Source: Ophiothrix spiculata (lineage: Eukaryota; Echinodermata; Ophiuroidea; Amphilepidida; Ophiotrichidae). From it: DNA of 26,645 bases. The position numbers and the translations under genes are program-made. The notes under the pieces are model-generated. The model was not told the origin of the DNA and ran no database searches. It saw only the letters and a list, made by a program, of their open reading frames with translations. Shown piece after piece: positions 1 to 10,128 of this stretch. The stretch is from assembly GCA_000969725.1 (NCBI GenBank), contig JXSR01S028350.1; one strand, given 5' to 3'. Numbering within the stretch: the stretch's first letter is position 1; each line of letters starts with the position of its first letter.

Positions 1-95
1 AATAAGATGAAACAAGTTATCTCTAATTGCTACTATATATCTACTTCAGATGGTTCTCAGTAATGGTAAAAAAGAAATTAAATGTGTTGGAGAAC
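1..95. repeat. 95-bp direct repeat, copy 1
   Basis: These 95 bases match 1735-1829 at every position. The match stops at base 96. It may extend left beyond the window edge, so the true length is unknown. Perfect identity contrasts with the 15-25% divergence usual between other repeat pairs here, so the duplication looks recent. The flanks of the two copies are unrelated. No terminal TG..CA, primer-binding site or internal gag/pol coding supports reading the pair as LTRs. Confidence 0.9.
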
Positions 96-518
96 CCTGA
101 ATATTGATTTCCTGACTCTTAAAAAAGAAATTTATTTCCATTTTTTATCAAAGCAAATTTTAGTAAAGCTTTCCAGACATTTCTGGTGCCCAAATGCATT
201 TTTGTGACCCTATATAGGGCCAAAATCGTAGGTTTTTGTCAAACATCAACATCACCTTTGTATTCAGACTTTCTTAGAGAATTAATTTTTAGTTGGTAAG
301 TTACAGAGAAAAAAAACCTTTCCAAAACGATGGGTTGACACCAACCTTAAGGTCACTTCAATTGTCTAGACCCTCTTTTCAGATTCTCCGTTCCCAAGTA
401 GTAAAATGTGTTTGAAATTCAAGATGTTTAATAAAGCCTAAACGAAACTGTTGGAATTGCAAGTACTACTTCAAAATTCCATAACTGGCGTTTTTAATGT
501 CAAGTTTCAACCAAATTT
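96..518. other. A+T-rich sequence, nothing recognised
   Basis: No open frame longer than about 60 codons, no inverted repeat with a clear boundary and no RNA gene was recognised here. Confidence 0.6.
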
Positions 519-650
519 GTGATGGCTCACCCCGAAAAGGGGGACTTTGCAGAAAATGTTAATATGACACCTTACTTGTTGAAATTGATCAAGGCAATCA
601 AATTTTACAACAGAAAATCAACAGAAATTTTTTTGCTGCCTATTTTCGTC
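519..650 (+). mobile_element. Partial copy of the TGTGATGGCTC MITE family
   Basis: The start (TGTGATGGCTCACCCCGAAA) matches the left end of the intact element at 1226-1476. The stretch from about 566 (ATGACACCTTACTTGTTGAA) matches the interior of that element at about 1319. The sequence between is shorter than in the 1226 copy, so about 55 bp is deleted here or inserted there. No right terminal inverted repeat is visible, so this is a truncated copy. The right limit is approximate. Confidence 0.7.
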
Positions 651-755
651 AGTTTCTCGAAAGTGTTCTGTCAGAACACTCGGTGTTGAATGTCAAAACC
701 ATAGAAAAATTGCCAATTCAAATTGTGATCTAGAAGTGGTGGAAAATAAAGCTAA

Positions 756-1018
756 ATTCATACTCGGCCTCCAAACAAAATTTTTCCTACCAAACATTTG
801 GTCGTGACGTCACCAAATATTTGCCATCGAAAACTATGAACGGGTAGCAAACATTTGGTCCAATGTATATGGCAATTCAATAACATGTGCAATCTAGCGC
901 GAAATTTTGTTTGGTGTGAACTCGGTGTTGAAGTTCTTTTGTTTGGAGTCACTTGTCATTTTTACGTCACAACCAAATGTTTGGTAGGAAAAATTTTGTT
1001 TGGAGGCCGAGTATGAAT
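756..1018. mobile_element. MITE-like element with about 48-bp terminal inverted repeats
   Basis: The left end (ATTCATACTCGGCCTCCAAA onward) and the right end (ending GGAGGCCGAGTATGAAT) are reverse complements over about 48 bp with very few mismatches. The motif ACCAAATGTTTGG recurs inside both arms. If the termini are CTCGG...CCGAG, the flanking dinucleotide is TA on both sides (761-762 and 1012-1013), as expected for a Tc1/mariner-type target duplication. The outer ATTCATA/TATGAAT symmetry makes the exact boundary ambiguous. It has no coding capacity. Confidence 0.8.
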
Positions 1019-1225
1019 TGAGCTTAAGTGTGCATATATTTTGCGGCGGTAATTCGTAAACGCCTACTCAAAGCATAGAGGCAAACCGTCATCTCTTTGA
1101 AAACGTATGTTCGTGTGGGCGACTACAGCATGAACGCTACTGTCTATGTGACTGTCCCATAAATTCTCAAACAATTTATATTTCTTACATTTTTTCATAC
1201 TAAACAATCTGATTTGTTGAAAATA

Positions 1226-1476
1226 TGTGATGGCTCGCCCCGAAAGGAGGGACTTTCCACATGATATCAATTTTGATTTTTTTCATTTCATCTGTTACAG
1301 CATTTTCTAAGCTTTAAAATGACACCTTACTTGTTGAAATTGATCAAGGCGATCAAATTTTACAACAGAAAACCTGCTGGAAATTCTTATTATTTTCATT
1401 ATTTTTTGCTGCCTATTTTCCCCTGTATCTTGAAAAGTTTTGTCGCAAGTCCCCCTTTTGGGGGTGAGTCATCACA
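1226..1476. mobile_element. 251-bp MITE, TGTGATGGCTC ends, TA target site
   Basis: The terminal inverted repeats are about 28 bp: TGTGATGGCTCGCCCC... on the left, and on the right the reverse complement of TGTGATGACTCACCCC.... Both sides are flanked by TA (1224-1225 and 1477-1478). The interior is A+T-rich with no transposase. A partial relative lies at 519-650. The termini fit the TGTG...AAAGG scaffold seen in three other TA-flanked elements in this window. Confidence 0.85.
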
Positions 1477-1734
1477 TATACTCTTTAAATTTTACAAGAC
1501 CTCACTCAAAATCAACCTTTTTCACTCACTTCCGGTATCTCAAAACTGACTCTGCCGCAGTGATGTACTTTTTGACATGCTATGTCACATATATTTTGTT
1601 TGATGACCAAAGTAACAGAAAATTGGATTGATATATCTGAAGTGGTCAGTTCTATATCTTGAATACATACACCTGTTTCTAAAATCAACCTTTCTAGCGC
1701 ATCAACTGTAAAACAAAAATAAACAAACTAAGAA

Positions 1735-1829
1735 AATAAGATGAAACAAGTTATCTCTAATTGCTACTATATATCTACTTCAGATGGTTCTCAGTAATGG
1801 TAAAAAAGAAATTAAATGTGTTGGAGAAC
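1735..1829. repeat. 95-bp direct repeat, copy 2
   Basis: Identical to bases 1-95. Just downstream (about 1832-1858) is an imperfect palindrome built from ATGCAT/CTATGCATAGAT-like units that is not present after copy 1. Confidence 0.9.
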
Positions 1830-2039
1830 ACTCATGCATCTATGCATAGATATAGATGCGTGTGTACTTCAGAACAAAAACTTAAGAACTTTCATTTTTT
1901 ATCCACAAGATGGAGGATGTACAACACTCCATTTTTTTTCGGTAGAAGTGTAGCAGATGAGTGATTGCCAAAGTCTGATCTCAGTTGTTGTGTTTTTTGG
2001 CTCCTAACTTTTGAACCAAAACTCAGATTGCCACACATT

Positions 2040-2283
2040 TGTGACCTGCTCCCACGAAACCCGGACAAAGTCGGGAAAATCAAAATCATTTGTCTGATTT
2101 GTCCATATTAAAATGCTGAAATTACAAGCTTTGTATCACACATTGCTCAACCTTTTGCCACTGAAAAGTCAATATTTCCCTTGAAAATTCCTATGTTTCT
2201 ATTGATTTGTGGCATATTCATTGGGCTGTAACTCAATAAGTAACTCTGGCGACTTTGTCCGGGTTTGGTTGGAGCAAGTCACA
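2040..2283. mobile_element. MITE-like element with about 35-bp terminal inverted repeats
   Basis: The left end TGTGACCTGCTCCCACGAAA continues into CCCGGACAAAGTCG. The reverse complement of the right end reads TGTGACTTGCTCCAACCAAA followed by CCCGGACAAAGTCG. The flanks suggest either a short ATTT repeat (if the element is trimmed to GTGAC...GTCAC) or no clean duplication, so the superfamily is uncertain. The interior has no coding sequence. The ends resemble the TGTG...AAA scaffold of the other elements but lack the flanking TA. Confidence 0.75.
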
Positions 2284-2338
2284 TTTGTATAGTATTAAAG
2301 AGGACTAAACAAGTTATTCACCGAAACCAAAAACTTGA

Positions 2339-2349
2339 TTGACATATGG
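2339..2349. repeat. Target-site duplication of LINE, 3' side
   Basis: The 11-mer TTGACATATGG recurs exactly at 3255-3265, on the other side of the LINE fragment. Together they define the insertion limits. Confidence 0.8.
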
Positions 2350-2372
2350 ATAGGATAGGATAGGATAGGAAT
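2350..2372 (-). repeat. Short tandem tail of the LINE (ATAGG/CCTAT units)
   Basis: About four 5-bp units (ATAGG on the plus strand) abut the target duplication, exactly at the expected 3' end of the LINE. Some LINE groups end in simple repeats rather than poly(A). Confidence 0.8.
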
Positions 2373-2476
2373 GGGTTTGCTCCAACTGGAGCTGGGTCAT
2401 TGCATAAAGCTTGACCCCTGGGTTTTTATTTTGAGGGATTAATTATCTGGATTACTTTTATTATAAGATTACTGGA

Positions 2477-3254
2477 TTAATTTTGGGGTCTGTGGATCGT
2501 GTAGTTTTTAAGTTCCTGATATTGTCGATAGGTCTGCGAAGTAAGAATGTTGATTGCGAGATTATGCTTGTCGGCGGTATGTTTATCCGGTTTAATTTGC
2601 TCGAGGAGTTGCTTTCGAAGACTATTTGTTCTGGGACATTCCGTAAGGTCGTGAATGCATTGACATGCGATATCTTGATTACAGTAAGTACACGTGTAAT
2701 TTTTGTCGATTACCATTCTGCTTGTTTTGGCTTTGATTCTCAAGGAGTTGATCGCGATTTGTGTCCGTCTTGGTAAAGTGTTTAGGACGGCAACTGCGGC
2801 TGGGGTGTTTGGAAGCGCAAATCTCCAGTGAACAGATACAGACTGTGATGATTGAATTTGGTCTTGCCATCTGTGATGTGCGGTGCCGTGGAGAGAAGTT
2901 CTAGCTTGCCGCCGGCTTGGTGGTATGATGGTATCAGGTTGGGACTTGGTGGTACCATCTTTGGCCGCGGCATCTGCTTCTTCGTTGCCGGGAATACCAA
3001 TGTGGCTGGGGATCCAGTTTATGACAAAATTCTTTTTGCTGCGTTTTAGGTCCGTTTGAATATCTTTGTTCAGAGCTATGTTGTCGCGATAAGGTTTGCG
3101 GAGATTGTCGATGGCGCCTTGGCTGTCTGTGTGAATGACGATATTTGTTTCTGGCTGGGTTTTTGCGTCGCGAATTGCTTCCCGAATGGCCGCGAGTTCC
3201 GTTTGTACTGTTGAACAGCCATTCGATGCTCTGAAAGATTTGGTGATGTGGGGT
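2477..3254 (-). pseudogene. LINE ORF2 C-terminal fragment: RNase H domain plus cysteine/histidine cluster
   Basis: RNase H would degrade the RNA of the RNA:DNA hybrid during retrotransposition. The frame is open for 273 codons from 3298, but only about the last 258 codons are element-derived; the first 15 or so come from flanking target DNA beyond the duplication, so this is an accidental fusion. Numbering from 3298, the visible RNase H motifs are TELAAIREAI (Glu34), HTDSQGAI (Asp58) and WIPSHIGIPGNEEAD (His99, Asp109). The first catalytic Asp, normally in a DGS-type motif, lies upstream and is lost. Near the C terminus there is a CTYC...CIHDLTEC arrangement (Cys203, Cys206, His216, Cys221), as seen downstream of RNase H in several LINE clades. 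The frame has no internal stop, which suggests a fairly young insertion. With no promoter and no first catalytic residue it is presumed non-functional. Confidence 0.85.
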
Positions 3255-3265
3255 TTGACATATGG
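3255..3265. repeat. Target-site duplication of LINE, 5' side
   Basis: TTGACATATGG, identical to 2339-2349. Confidence 0.8.
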
Positions 3266-3645
3266 CCCTAAGATGTACCTTATGATAGGATGCATCACAT
3301 ATGTGTAGCACCTTTAACTCTCTATCCAGCATTGGGTATTTATGCAACTAGTATCTGCTTTTGGATGAGGCCAAATAAAATTTATTCTTTGTCTCACATT
3401 TCTTTTATCGTCAAGAATTCAATGCAGGATAAGGCTTTTTTAAAAAATGATTCTCTATGTCTGATGTCATGGATGTCATGTCATTTCTGCCATGGACAGG
3501 GGAGGGGGCAAGACTCAAGAGGCTTCCCCATTTTTGTACTGGCTTGGAGGCAGTGATGGCGCTTTTTAACACACACGAACAAAAATATTCGGACAAATTT
3601 GTTTAATCTTGGTAAAAAAACGCCTATTTTTGGATGAAATAATGG
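3266..3645. other. Intergenic, no gene recognised
   Basis: Mostly single-copy-looking A+T-rich sequence. From about 3494 the composition (G-rich, GGGGCAAGACTC, then A+T-rich with a short pyrimidine lead-in) resembles a decayed hAT-like nonautonomous element, but no matching pair of ends was found. Confidence 0.4.
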
Positions 3646-3758
3646 TTTCTTTCTTCTTTCTTTTCTCCTTTCCCCTTTCTCTTCTTCCCTCTTTCTCTTC
3701 TTCCTCCCTGTCTTCCCTTCCCATTTTTTTGCTCTCCTTCCCGATTTTCTTTTTTTTG
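3646..3758. repeat. Polypyrimidine low-complexity tract
   Basis: More than 100 bases of almost pure C/T on the plus strand. A similar C/T tract occurs inside the hAT-like element near its right end (about 25510-25600), so this may be the decayed end of a relative. Confidence 0.85.
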
Positions 3759-3781
3759 GGGGGGAGTTAACCCCCGCCCAA

Positions 3782-3810
3782 CACCCACCCCCACCCCCAC
3801 CCCCACCCCC
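3782..3810. repeat. (CACCCC)n-type simple repeat
   Basis: About four to five CACCCC units follow a G run and a short GTTAACCCCC stretch. The next bases, GGTTATGCCCTGG, resemble a decayed hAT-like terminus. Confidence 0.8.
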
Positions 3811-4194
3811 TGGTTATGCCCTGGCGATGGACATCCTTGGTTTCTACTTGCGTTGTCACAATTTGTTGTAGTGTTTGTCTTAAGAATTTTCATTTTATGC
3901 ATAGCAAAAAGTGCTACACACATTTCATTTTGGTAGCAATGTGTTTCAAAAAAAAACTTTTTGGCTATCTGTTTGGTTTATGAATAGTGATATTCACATT
4001 CTGCCCGTCCCCTTGTGGGACAGCTTTTGAGGTTCGGGCATGACACAAAGACAAAACATTACATTTTAATGGTATTGCTTACAAAGTTCAGGGGATGAGT
4101 TTGCTAAAGTAAAAGAGAGAAATGGGGAAAAAGAACCCTGCATTTTCTTAACATTTTGGTCAGAGATTTGATGATGATAAATTGGCATAACACA
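3811..4194. other. Intergenic, one small hairpin
   Basis: No coding sequence was recognised. At 4002-4040 TGCCCG pairs with CGGGCA, enclosing a TCCC...GGGA stem. It is too short and featureless to name as an RNA gene. Confidence 0.4.
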
Positions 4195-4804
4195 TTCAGT
4201 ACAAAATAAAACAATCGCTATTTAATAGATATGCATGGATTTGAATTGAATAATAAATACTTGTTGGAAATGGGTATAAAATAATCTATAGATGGAGTCT
4301 ACAGCGGCCCTTGTGCATAAGTCAACATAGTCATAAGTTGAGATGAATACAACCAAAGTACCCTCTCATGAAATGTTGATTTCATCTCGGATTACAGCGA
4401 GGTTGTGAATCTCAAGAATCCAACATCAGTTGTGTGTTATAAATGTACTTAATTTCACAAATGATTTTGTTGTGTAAATTTAGGAAGTTTCAAAATTTGA
4501 CAAAATTAAATGCCTCATGCATAATAATTTCTCAAGTTTTTATCATCACAATATTAAATACTCTCGAAAATGGCTGCTGGAGGCAATTTGTGAAATAAAT
4601 CAGTAGTGAAATTAAGCAAATTACCTATTTGATTTCAGTTGTTTTGTCAAGTAAAGTGTGAGATATAAAAACAACATTCAGTTCCATGCACTTTGTAAAG
4701 TATTTATTGCATGAAATTCAAGACGTCAGGTAAAAGCTATGTGCTCATGAAACAAACATGCATACATGTCTAAAACCATTTTGTGCAGCTCTACACGATT
4801 CTGT

Positions 4805-6000
4805 CGGGTATCAAATTCTGGCTAAGCGACTCTAGTCTGCATTTGTTTCTGGTCAACACCATTGTTGCAAATTACATTATAAAGTATCGCTTGATTCTCC
4901 AATAACCTGACTCGTCTTACTATGACTTCTATTTGGTAACAAATATAGAAAGCGAGTATAGCTCTCGAAGCAAAAACTGTGAAATCTAAACTGGTATTGA
5001 AATTACCTAGACTGTAATCCACACCCGATGTTGCATTGGGCACAGGCTTTTATGTCTAACAAGTTTGCATTTTGGCCATAAGCTAGTACTAGATTCCCTT
5101 GGACTTGTTTTTTGGCGCAAAAAGCGTCAAGGTAGGCTAGCAAAATGGCCTCTTTGTGACACCTTTAGACTGCCGCCAGAAATGTTCATTAGGTAAAGTA
5201 AGCAAATGAAAAAGTGATTCAGTTTTTGCGTGTTGTATTTCAAGCTACAAGCCAGATATTTAGACATCTAAATTAAATGCGTGGATGATGTTACAGTGTT
5301 CCTAAATCCAATACGCTGTGATTGCGCTAGACTTAATGGATAACACCCATCTATCATTGAATCTGTCATTAACAGCTAATAACAACAACATTTCAATGCA
5401 AATCTTTTCCGCTTGTTCAATTTTGAACGAAAGTAAGTGATTTTAAAGCTGACGTCAAAATGCTCCTCGATTACAGCAATTTCACTTTTCAATTGGATAT
5501 GGTCAATTTTAGATTTATATTGAAGTAGTGGTCGCTATGACAACAAGTCCATGATTATATTTGAAGAAGAATATTCTAATTGGTAGTGGAGTGTTATTTT
5601 TCACTACTTAGCCATGAGATCTGCATTATCTTGCGTGCTGAGATTTTACAGAACCGGAGTGATGATGACAGACTGGGGATCCTCGGCTTAGATGATTATA
5701 TTCTGATTTGTTACACTGATGTATCTATTATCATACAAACATGTTGGTGATAAATTTTGTTCATGATTATTCCATTAATTTAATGAAGATGATACTCCCT
5801 ATAATTAAGCTGGACATGACCAAGATCAATGATAGGAATTGAAGACGCTACCCTGGATGAGACAGGAGTAAATAAACAATAGATAGATCATGCGAGATGA
5901 CCCTGTCATATGAAGTAATCATCTTTATGATATGACGGGACTGCCATAATTGGATGACTTACTCGGCTTTACAATGGCCTAGTTGTTTTATGGACTGTCA
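4805..6000. repeat. High-identity block of left arm (about 96-97% to right arm)
   Basis: By eye there are 6 differences in the 222 bp at 4822-5043 and roughly 17 in the next 510 bp, against 20-25% or more in neighbouring arm sequence. The block ends sharply near 6000 (right-arm partner about 20548). An open frame of about 73 codons on the minus strand (4822-5043) is preserved in both arms, but five of its six nucleotide differences change the amino acid and its start would be GTG, so it does not behave as a gene. Confidence 0.85.
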
Positions 6001-7773
6001 CTTATAGGATGATTTTTTACTTGGGGCGGGTGTGTATAGGTTTTATTCTTGGAAGCACTCGCTATACTTAATAAAATGTTAATTTTCATACAGTATCTAC
6101 ATAAGATTACATATGTTAAATTTTGACCAATCGCCAAAAGAACAAACATTTTGAAGATGAATCCTCATGGCTGATACAAATTTGAGGGTAATTCAAGACC
6201 ATTTTCATGTTGATCATTCATACCTCATCATATGTTGCTTATGGATTGTGTTAGATAAAACTATGCAACAAATCACATGAAATATGTTTTGAAATTTCAA
6301 AATTTGCAAACTCATTAGCAGGCACATCTCTGAGACAGTACTCCCCATATATCTACATTTTATTGTTCGTACAATTTCTGTAGTGCTTTGATGTTTCAAC
6401 CACCCAACACTGATTTACACACACCACATACCTCCCAGTCACCTGGATCAGTTTAAATGGATCATTATAATCCTCTGCCCATGTTCTCGTTTCGACAGAT
6501 TGACCGTTTTTGGTTCTTTAAGTAGACTGTTCCTGATTAGAGTGATGTACATGTCAACCACTACCTCCACCCCCCCCCCTCATTTAAAGAGTCTGACAAC
6601 ACTCTTTGCTTAAATTCGTAGTGATTCATCAACATTGACCTTAAAAGATTAAGTGTATGATTATGATGTAAATGATTAATTATGTCATTTTGTTCGAATA
6701 TCGTTTTAATGTAGATAAGCCATGGATGCATATTATAGCTTATTACATGTGCTTTGAATAATTTATATTACTTTTGACCAGATATCTCTCACACACTAGG
6801 CCATGTTTGGATTTAAGCCTTGACAACCTTTAAATCCAGACACACGAAAATTGAAACTCAAAATGTGACACTTCATAATAGTGTGCACATTGCTCCTCCT
6901 GATACAAATTTATGTCATTCTTTATTCATAAAGTACATTTGGCTGGTTGAAATATTCAATGGATTTAAAAACTGTAGTCTTAAAATGGAGTTTGTGCTGA
7001 TAAATCAAGAGAATGGTACTAAAATATCACCTTGTGTTGTCAGGACTTTTGTGATATCTAGCATTACAGACATTTCCTGAAAATTGGGCTGATTGTATGT
7101 TTGTCCATTGAGTAGTGCTATTATAGGGGGTGCTCAGGTTTTGGTGGTCAGCCAGAGATTTTGTCTTACACCTGATAGCAGTAAACCCAAAAGATGCAAA
7201 TTGTGTTACCCAACTGTAAACCATTTTGGTTTGAGTAATCTTTATTTGTATTGTCCAGTAACAGATAAATTAGACAAGAAAAAAAGCAGCCAATTTATAG
7301 ATGTATCTCAACAATTTGAGAGGGGCTTTATGTTTTGCATCATTTGAAGTATTAGTGGTTATAAGCTTCATTGTCAAATTCAAACCCTATATCAAAATAT
7401 TAAGATGTTCTGTTATTTCTAATTATCGTTGCCGACAACGATAAATAATTCCCCCTTTGGTTGAATTTTAGGCTTTTTCAGGGGATCTAATGCAAACTCC
7501 AAATTTCTTTTGATTTATCTGCAATCTATGACGTGAAAGGCATGTTTTACAAACAAATCTTTGGCTCTTTCTTGATATACAGCATCAATAAATGCGTTTG
7601 GAGAATAGCCTCATACCCAAGATCAACAAACACGGTAAAATACAAAATTTTGACTTTTCTGAAGGTTATGATCAGAATTTTCCCGATATCTGCTAATTGA
7701 CTGTTATTTTCAAACATATGAAGTGTAAATCATCCACAAATAAAATTTTGTCCAATGCCCTTTAAGTCCCCCA
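6001..7773. other. Strongly diverged part of left arm
   Basis: Only islands such as 6620-6770 (about 80% identical to about 19300-19440) can be aligned to the right arm by eye. There are no genes, no clear insertions and a short C run near 6570. Confidence 0.5.
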
Positions 7774-7995
7774 GCCTTTTATTATCATCATCCCATTTGT
7801 TGCTTCATCTAATGCAGTTGATATCCTAAATTGATATGATGAAGCCACTGGCTTTGGAATACACCTGTCATCAGTAGACACACAGCTCATACGGTAATCA
7901 TGCTAATCTCCTCTTGGAATGACGTCACTACATATCCATGTAGCATGGATACTGTTCGTTGCTTTATATAGAAATGGTTTGCACATAATGTGAAC
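7774..7995. repeat. Nearly identical 220-bp island in both arms, with a TGACGTCA site
   Basis: There are about 4 differences in 212 bp against 18165-18392, while both flanks become hard to align within tens of bases. The island contains the palindrome TGACGTCA (7920-7927), the consensus cAMP-response element, and a TTATATAGAAA stretch. Whether these act as regulatory sites cannot be told from sequence alone. Confidence 0.8.
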
Positions 7996-10085
7996 TTTAA
8001 TGTATCTGTTTCCACGGATGTTGAATCATGGTACTACTGATTGAATTTGACTAATTTGGGTGTGGTACAATATCTGGAATGAGAATCGGTTTTTGTTTTC
8101 TTCCAAGCTGTCACTTCAAAATGACACTTATGGGAATAACCCTGTTATTCTGAAATGACACAGATATTGTAAAGAATGATCTTTTACCTTGAGTGTACTT
8201 CACTGTTTCTGTAGACTTCAATATGTCCGGAAAGTCGCACATCATAATGTGTGCAAATCCCTCATTTATACTTTGAGCCCTGGTTCCCGATAACATGGCA
8301 ATGTTTTTTCCACATATTAATTATGTTTATGGGGAATAAATGTTGTAGTATTTCTGTTGCCCCAGAAACAAATCAAACTTAGGGCTCTAGGGCTCAGTCA
8401 CACTTTACCGTATAGAGCCTAGCGTACACTGTTTTGGTCTCTATAACCTTTAGTAGAATTTTTGTGAAGCATGGTTTGACCAAAGTGAGACTCATCCATT
8501 ACGTTTACACTGAAGCTAACAGAGCTATCAACTCTCCTGGATTTTATTAAAGACTCCTAGATTTGGACTTCATCTTCCGCTAAATAATAGACTCCATATT
8601 GGCACGTGCATTAAGCCTTTTATCATTAACTGTATGATGACATCTTAGGTTGATACGTGCATTATAGATTTAAATTCTGTATAGAAAGCTTCAACCAAGA
8701 TGTTATATGATACTCAATCTGGACAGGAAGCTCTTCTTTCAGTATATAATGATATGGGTTCATCCATTTTAATTCGGCCATCATTGTATGTAACTTTATA
8801 GATTTGACACTCTGCACTTTGTGAAATATTTATATTTGCCATGAAGGTTTGAAGAATTCATTTTTTTTTCAACTGTAGGTAAAGAGTTTAGTCATCTTCA
8901 GGTTACAGGTGGGGTCATGCTTACACGTGCCAAGATGTGTTCAAGCTATGAAGCTAGAAGGAAACTGCTCTTATTAATGTGAAGATAAGAAATATTCCCG
9001 GGAGGTCACTTGGATACAGAAGTGGATATCATACTTAAATTTGGGGGGAAAAATCCATTTAAAAAGAACGTTTTTATGAGATGCATAGACCATGTTAAGG
9101 ATTTAACAGCAAAAATAAAGAAAAAGGACACTTTTTCTGGTTCTTAGATGGATATAAAAATATGAGATGTGAGTGTTAATTTCCATTGATTTGCCATAAT
9201 GAGATTAGATACTTGATTAAGGAATCATTTTTTGCTTATATCTTTATTTAGGGTATGAACAAAATTTTAAATTCACTGTGTAATGTAGCTTTTTGACTCT
9301 TGGTTGAAATCCTGGTTTGGGGTCAATTTGATGAGGGGGGGGGGGATATTCGAGCACAATCATAATCCACCTTGAAATACAAGTGCAGTGCCACCCCTCC
9401 TCTCCCGGAAATATTTTATGTCAAAATGATACAGTAAAGTGCCCTCAAAGAGTGAGAAATAGCTGCGTGTTTGCATCTCTTTTCAATTGGGTGTGTGCTT
9501 GGTGTAAATAATATCAGGAAATATTCGATGGTTTTTGCTCATATATATATTTCTCCGGAACTCCCAGGGACTTTTTACAATTTAGTTAATGATTCTAGTA
9601 ACTACTAGATAGTGATCTTGAGAGTGCGGGTGTTTATATCAAAAAATGGAAATGAAGTGTTATATCATAATTTATTCAATATGCATGGGGGATAATTAAT
9701 AGCAATGAAATAGAGAGGTGATATGATAGCACAATACAGATATGTTTGATATCCTTTTTCTTGTTGAATAAGAAATTTATTTTAGTGAAGTTTAAACAGA
9801 TCTTATCATCATGAAAACAAATTGCAAATAACAATCTAAGACAGTTTCTTTTTTTAAAGAAATGAATTTTACAGATCTTTGTAATCTTAAAAAAGAGGAT
9901 TTCTCAGATTGTATTTATAGGATATGATGTTACATGTTCCCTACACTCCTGGCACCACCTGTTGCTTTCAAACTAGTATGCCGTCAGTCATGTGCACATT
10001 GAATTTCAAAACATCTGAAATATAGAAAAAATACTGAAAATTATTGATCGTGTACTGGGGTGGTTCGATAGCGAGAGAGAATGCT
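7996..10085. other. Diverged left-arm sequence without genes
   Basis: Matches the right arm in islands (8500-8980, 9240-9560, 9765-9960) at about 75-80%. A poly-G run lies near 9337-9348. No coding sequence was recognised. Confidence 0.55.
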
Positions 10086-10128
10086 GTACACTTGCCTACT
10101 GGAGATCAATTATAATTGATCAAGTGTA
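10086..10128. repeat. Short cruciform-prone palindrome
   Basis: The 18-bp perfect palindrome GATCAATTATAATTGATC (10104-10121) lies within a wider symmetric context, GTACACTTG on the left and CAAGTGTAC on the right. Confidence 0.7.

Larger units (their letters stand above)
2350..3254 (-). mobile_element. 5'-truncated non-LTR retrotransposon (LINE) with C-terminal RNase H
   Basis: The insertion is bounded by the 11-bp direct repeats at 2339-2349 and 3255-3265. Read on the minus strand, it begins inside an RNase H domain, continues to the ORF2 stop at 2477, has a roughly 100-bp 3' UTR and ends in a short CCTAT-type tandem tail (about 2350-2370). A 5' truncation, a simple-repeat tail and a short target duplication are hallmarks of target-primed reverse transcription. 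The endonuclease and reverse transcriptase are missing. A C-terminal RNase H followed by a CCHC-like cluster is typical of the I/R1/Tad-type and related LINE groups; the clade cannot be fixed from this fragment. Confidence 0.88.

Noticed and set aside
1..1829. LTR retrotransposon bounded by the 95-bp direct repeats
   Set aside because: No primer-binding site, polypurine tract or gag/pol coding in between, and the interior consists of MITEs.
2346..2372. Telomere-like repeat
   Set aside because: It is a short pentamer array exactly at the 3' end of the LINE, best explained as its tail.
3624..3923. 99-codon minus-strand frame rich in Lys, Glu and Gly
   Set aside because: It is the translation of the polypyrimidine tract and the (CACCCC)n repeat.
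4822..5043. 73-codon open frame preserved in both arms (also 22466-22687)
   Set aside because: Five of six differences are non-synonymous, the start would be GTG, and the DNA around it is equally conserved, so the conservation is of DNA and not of protein.
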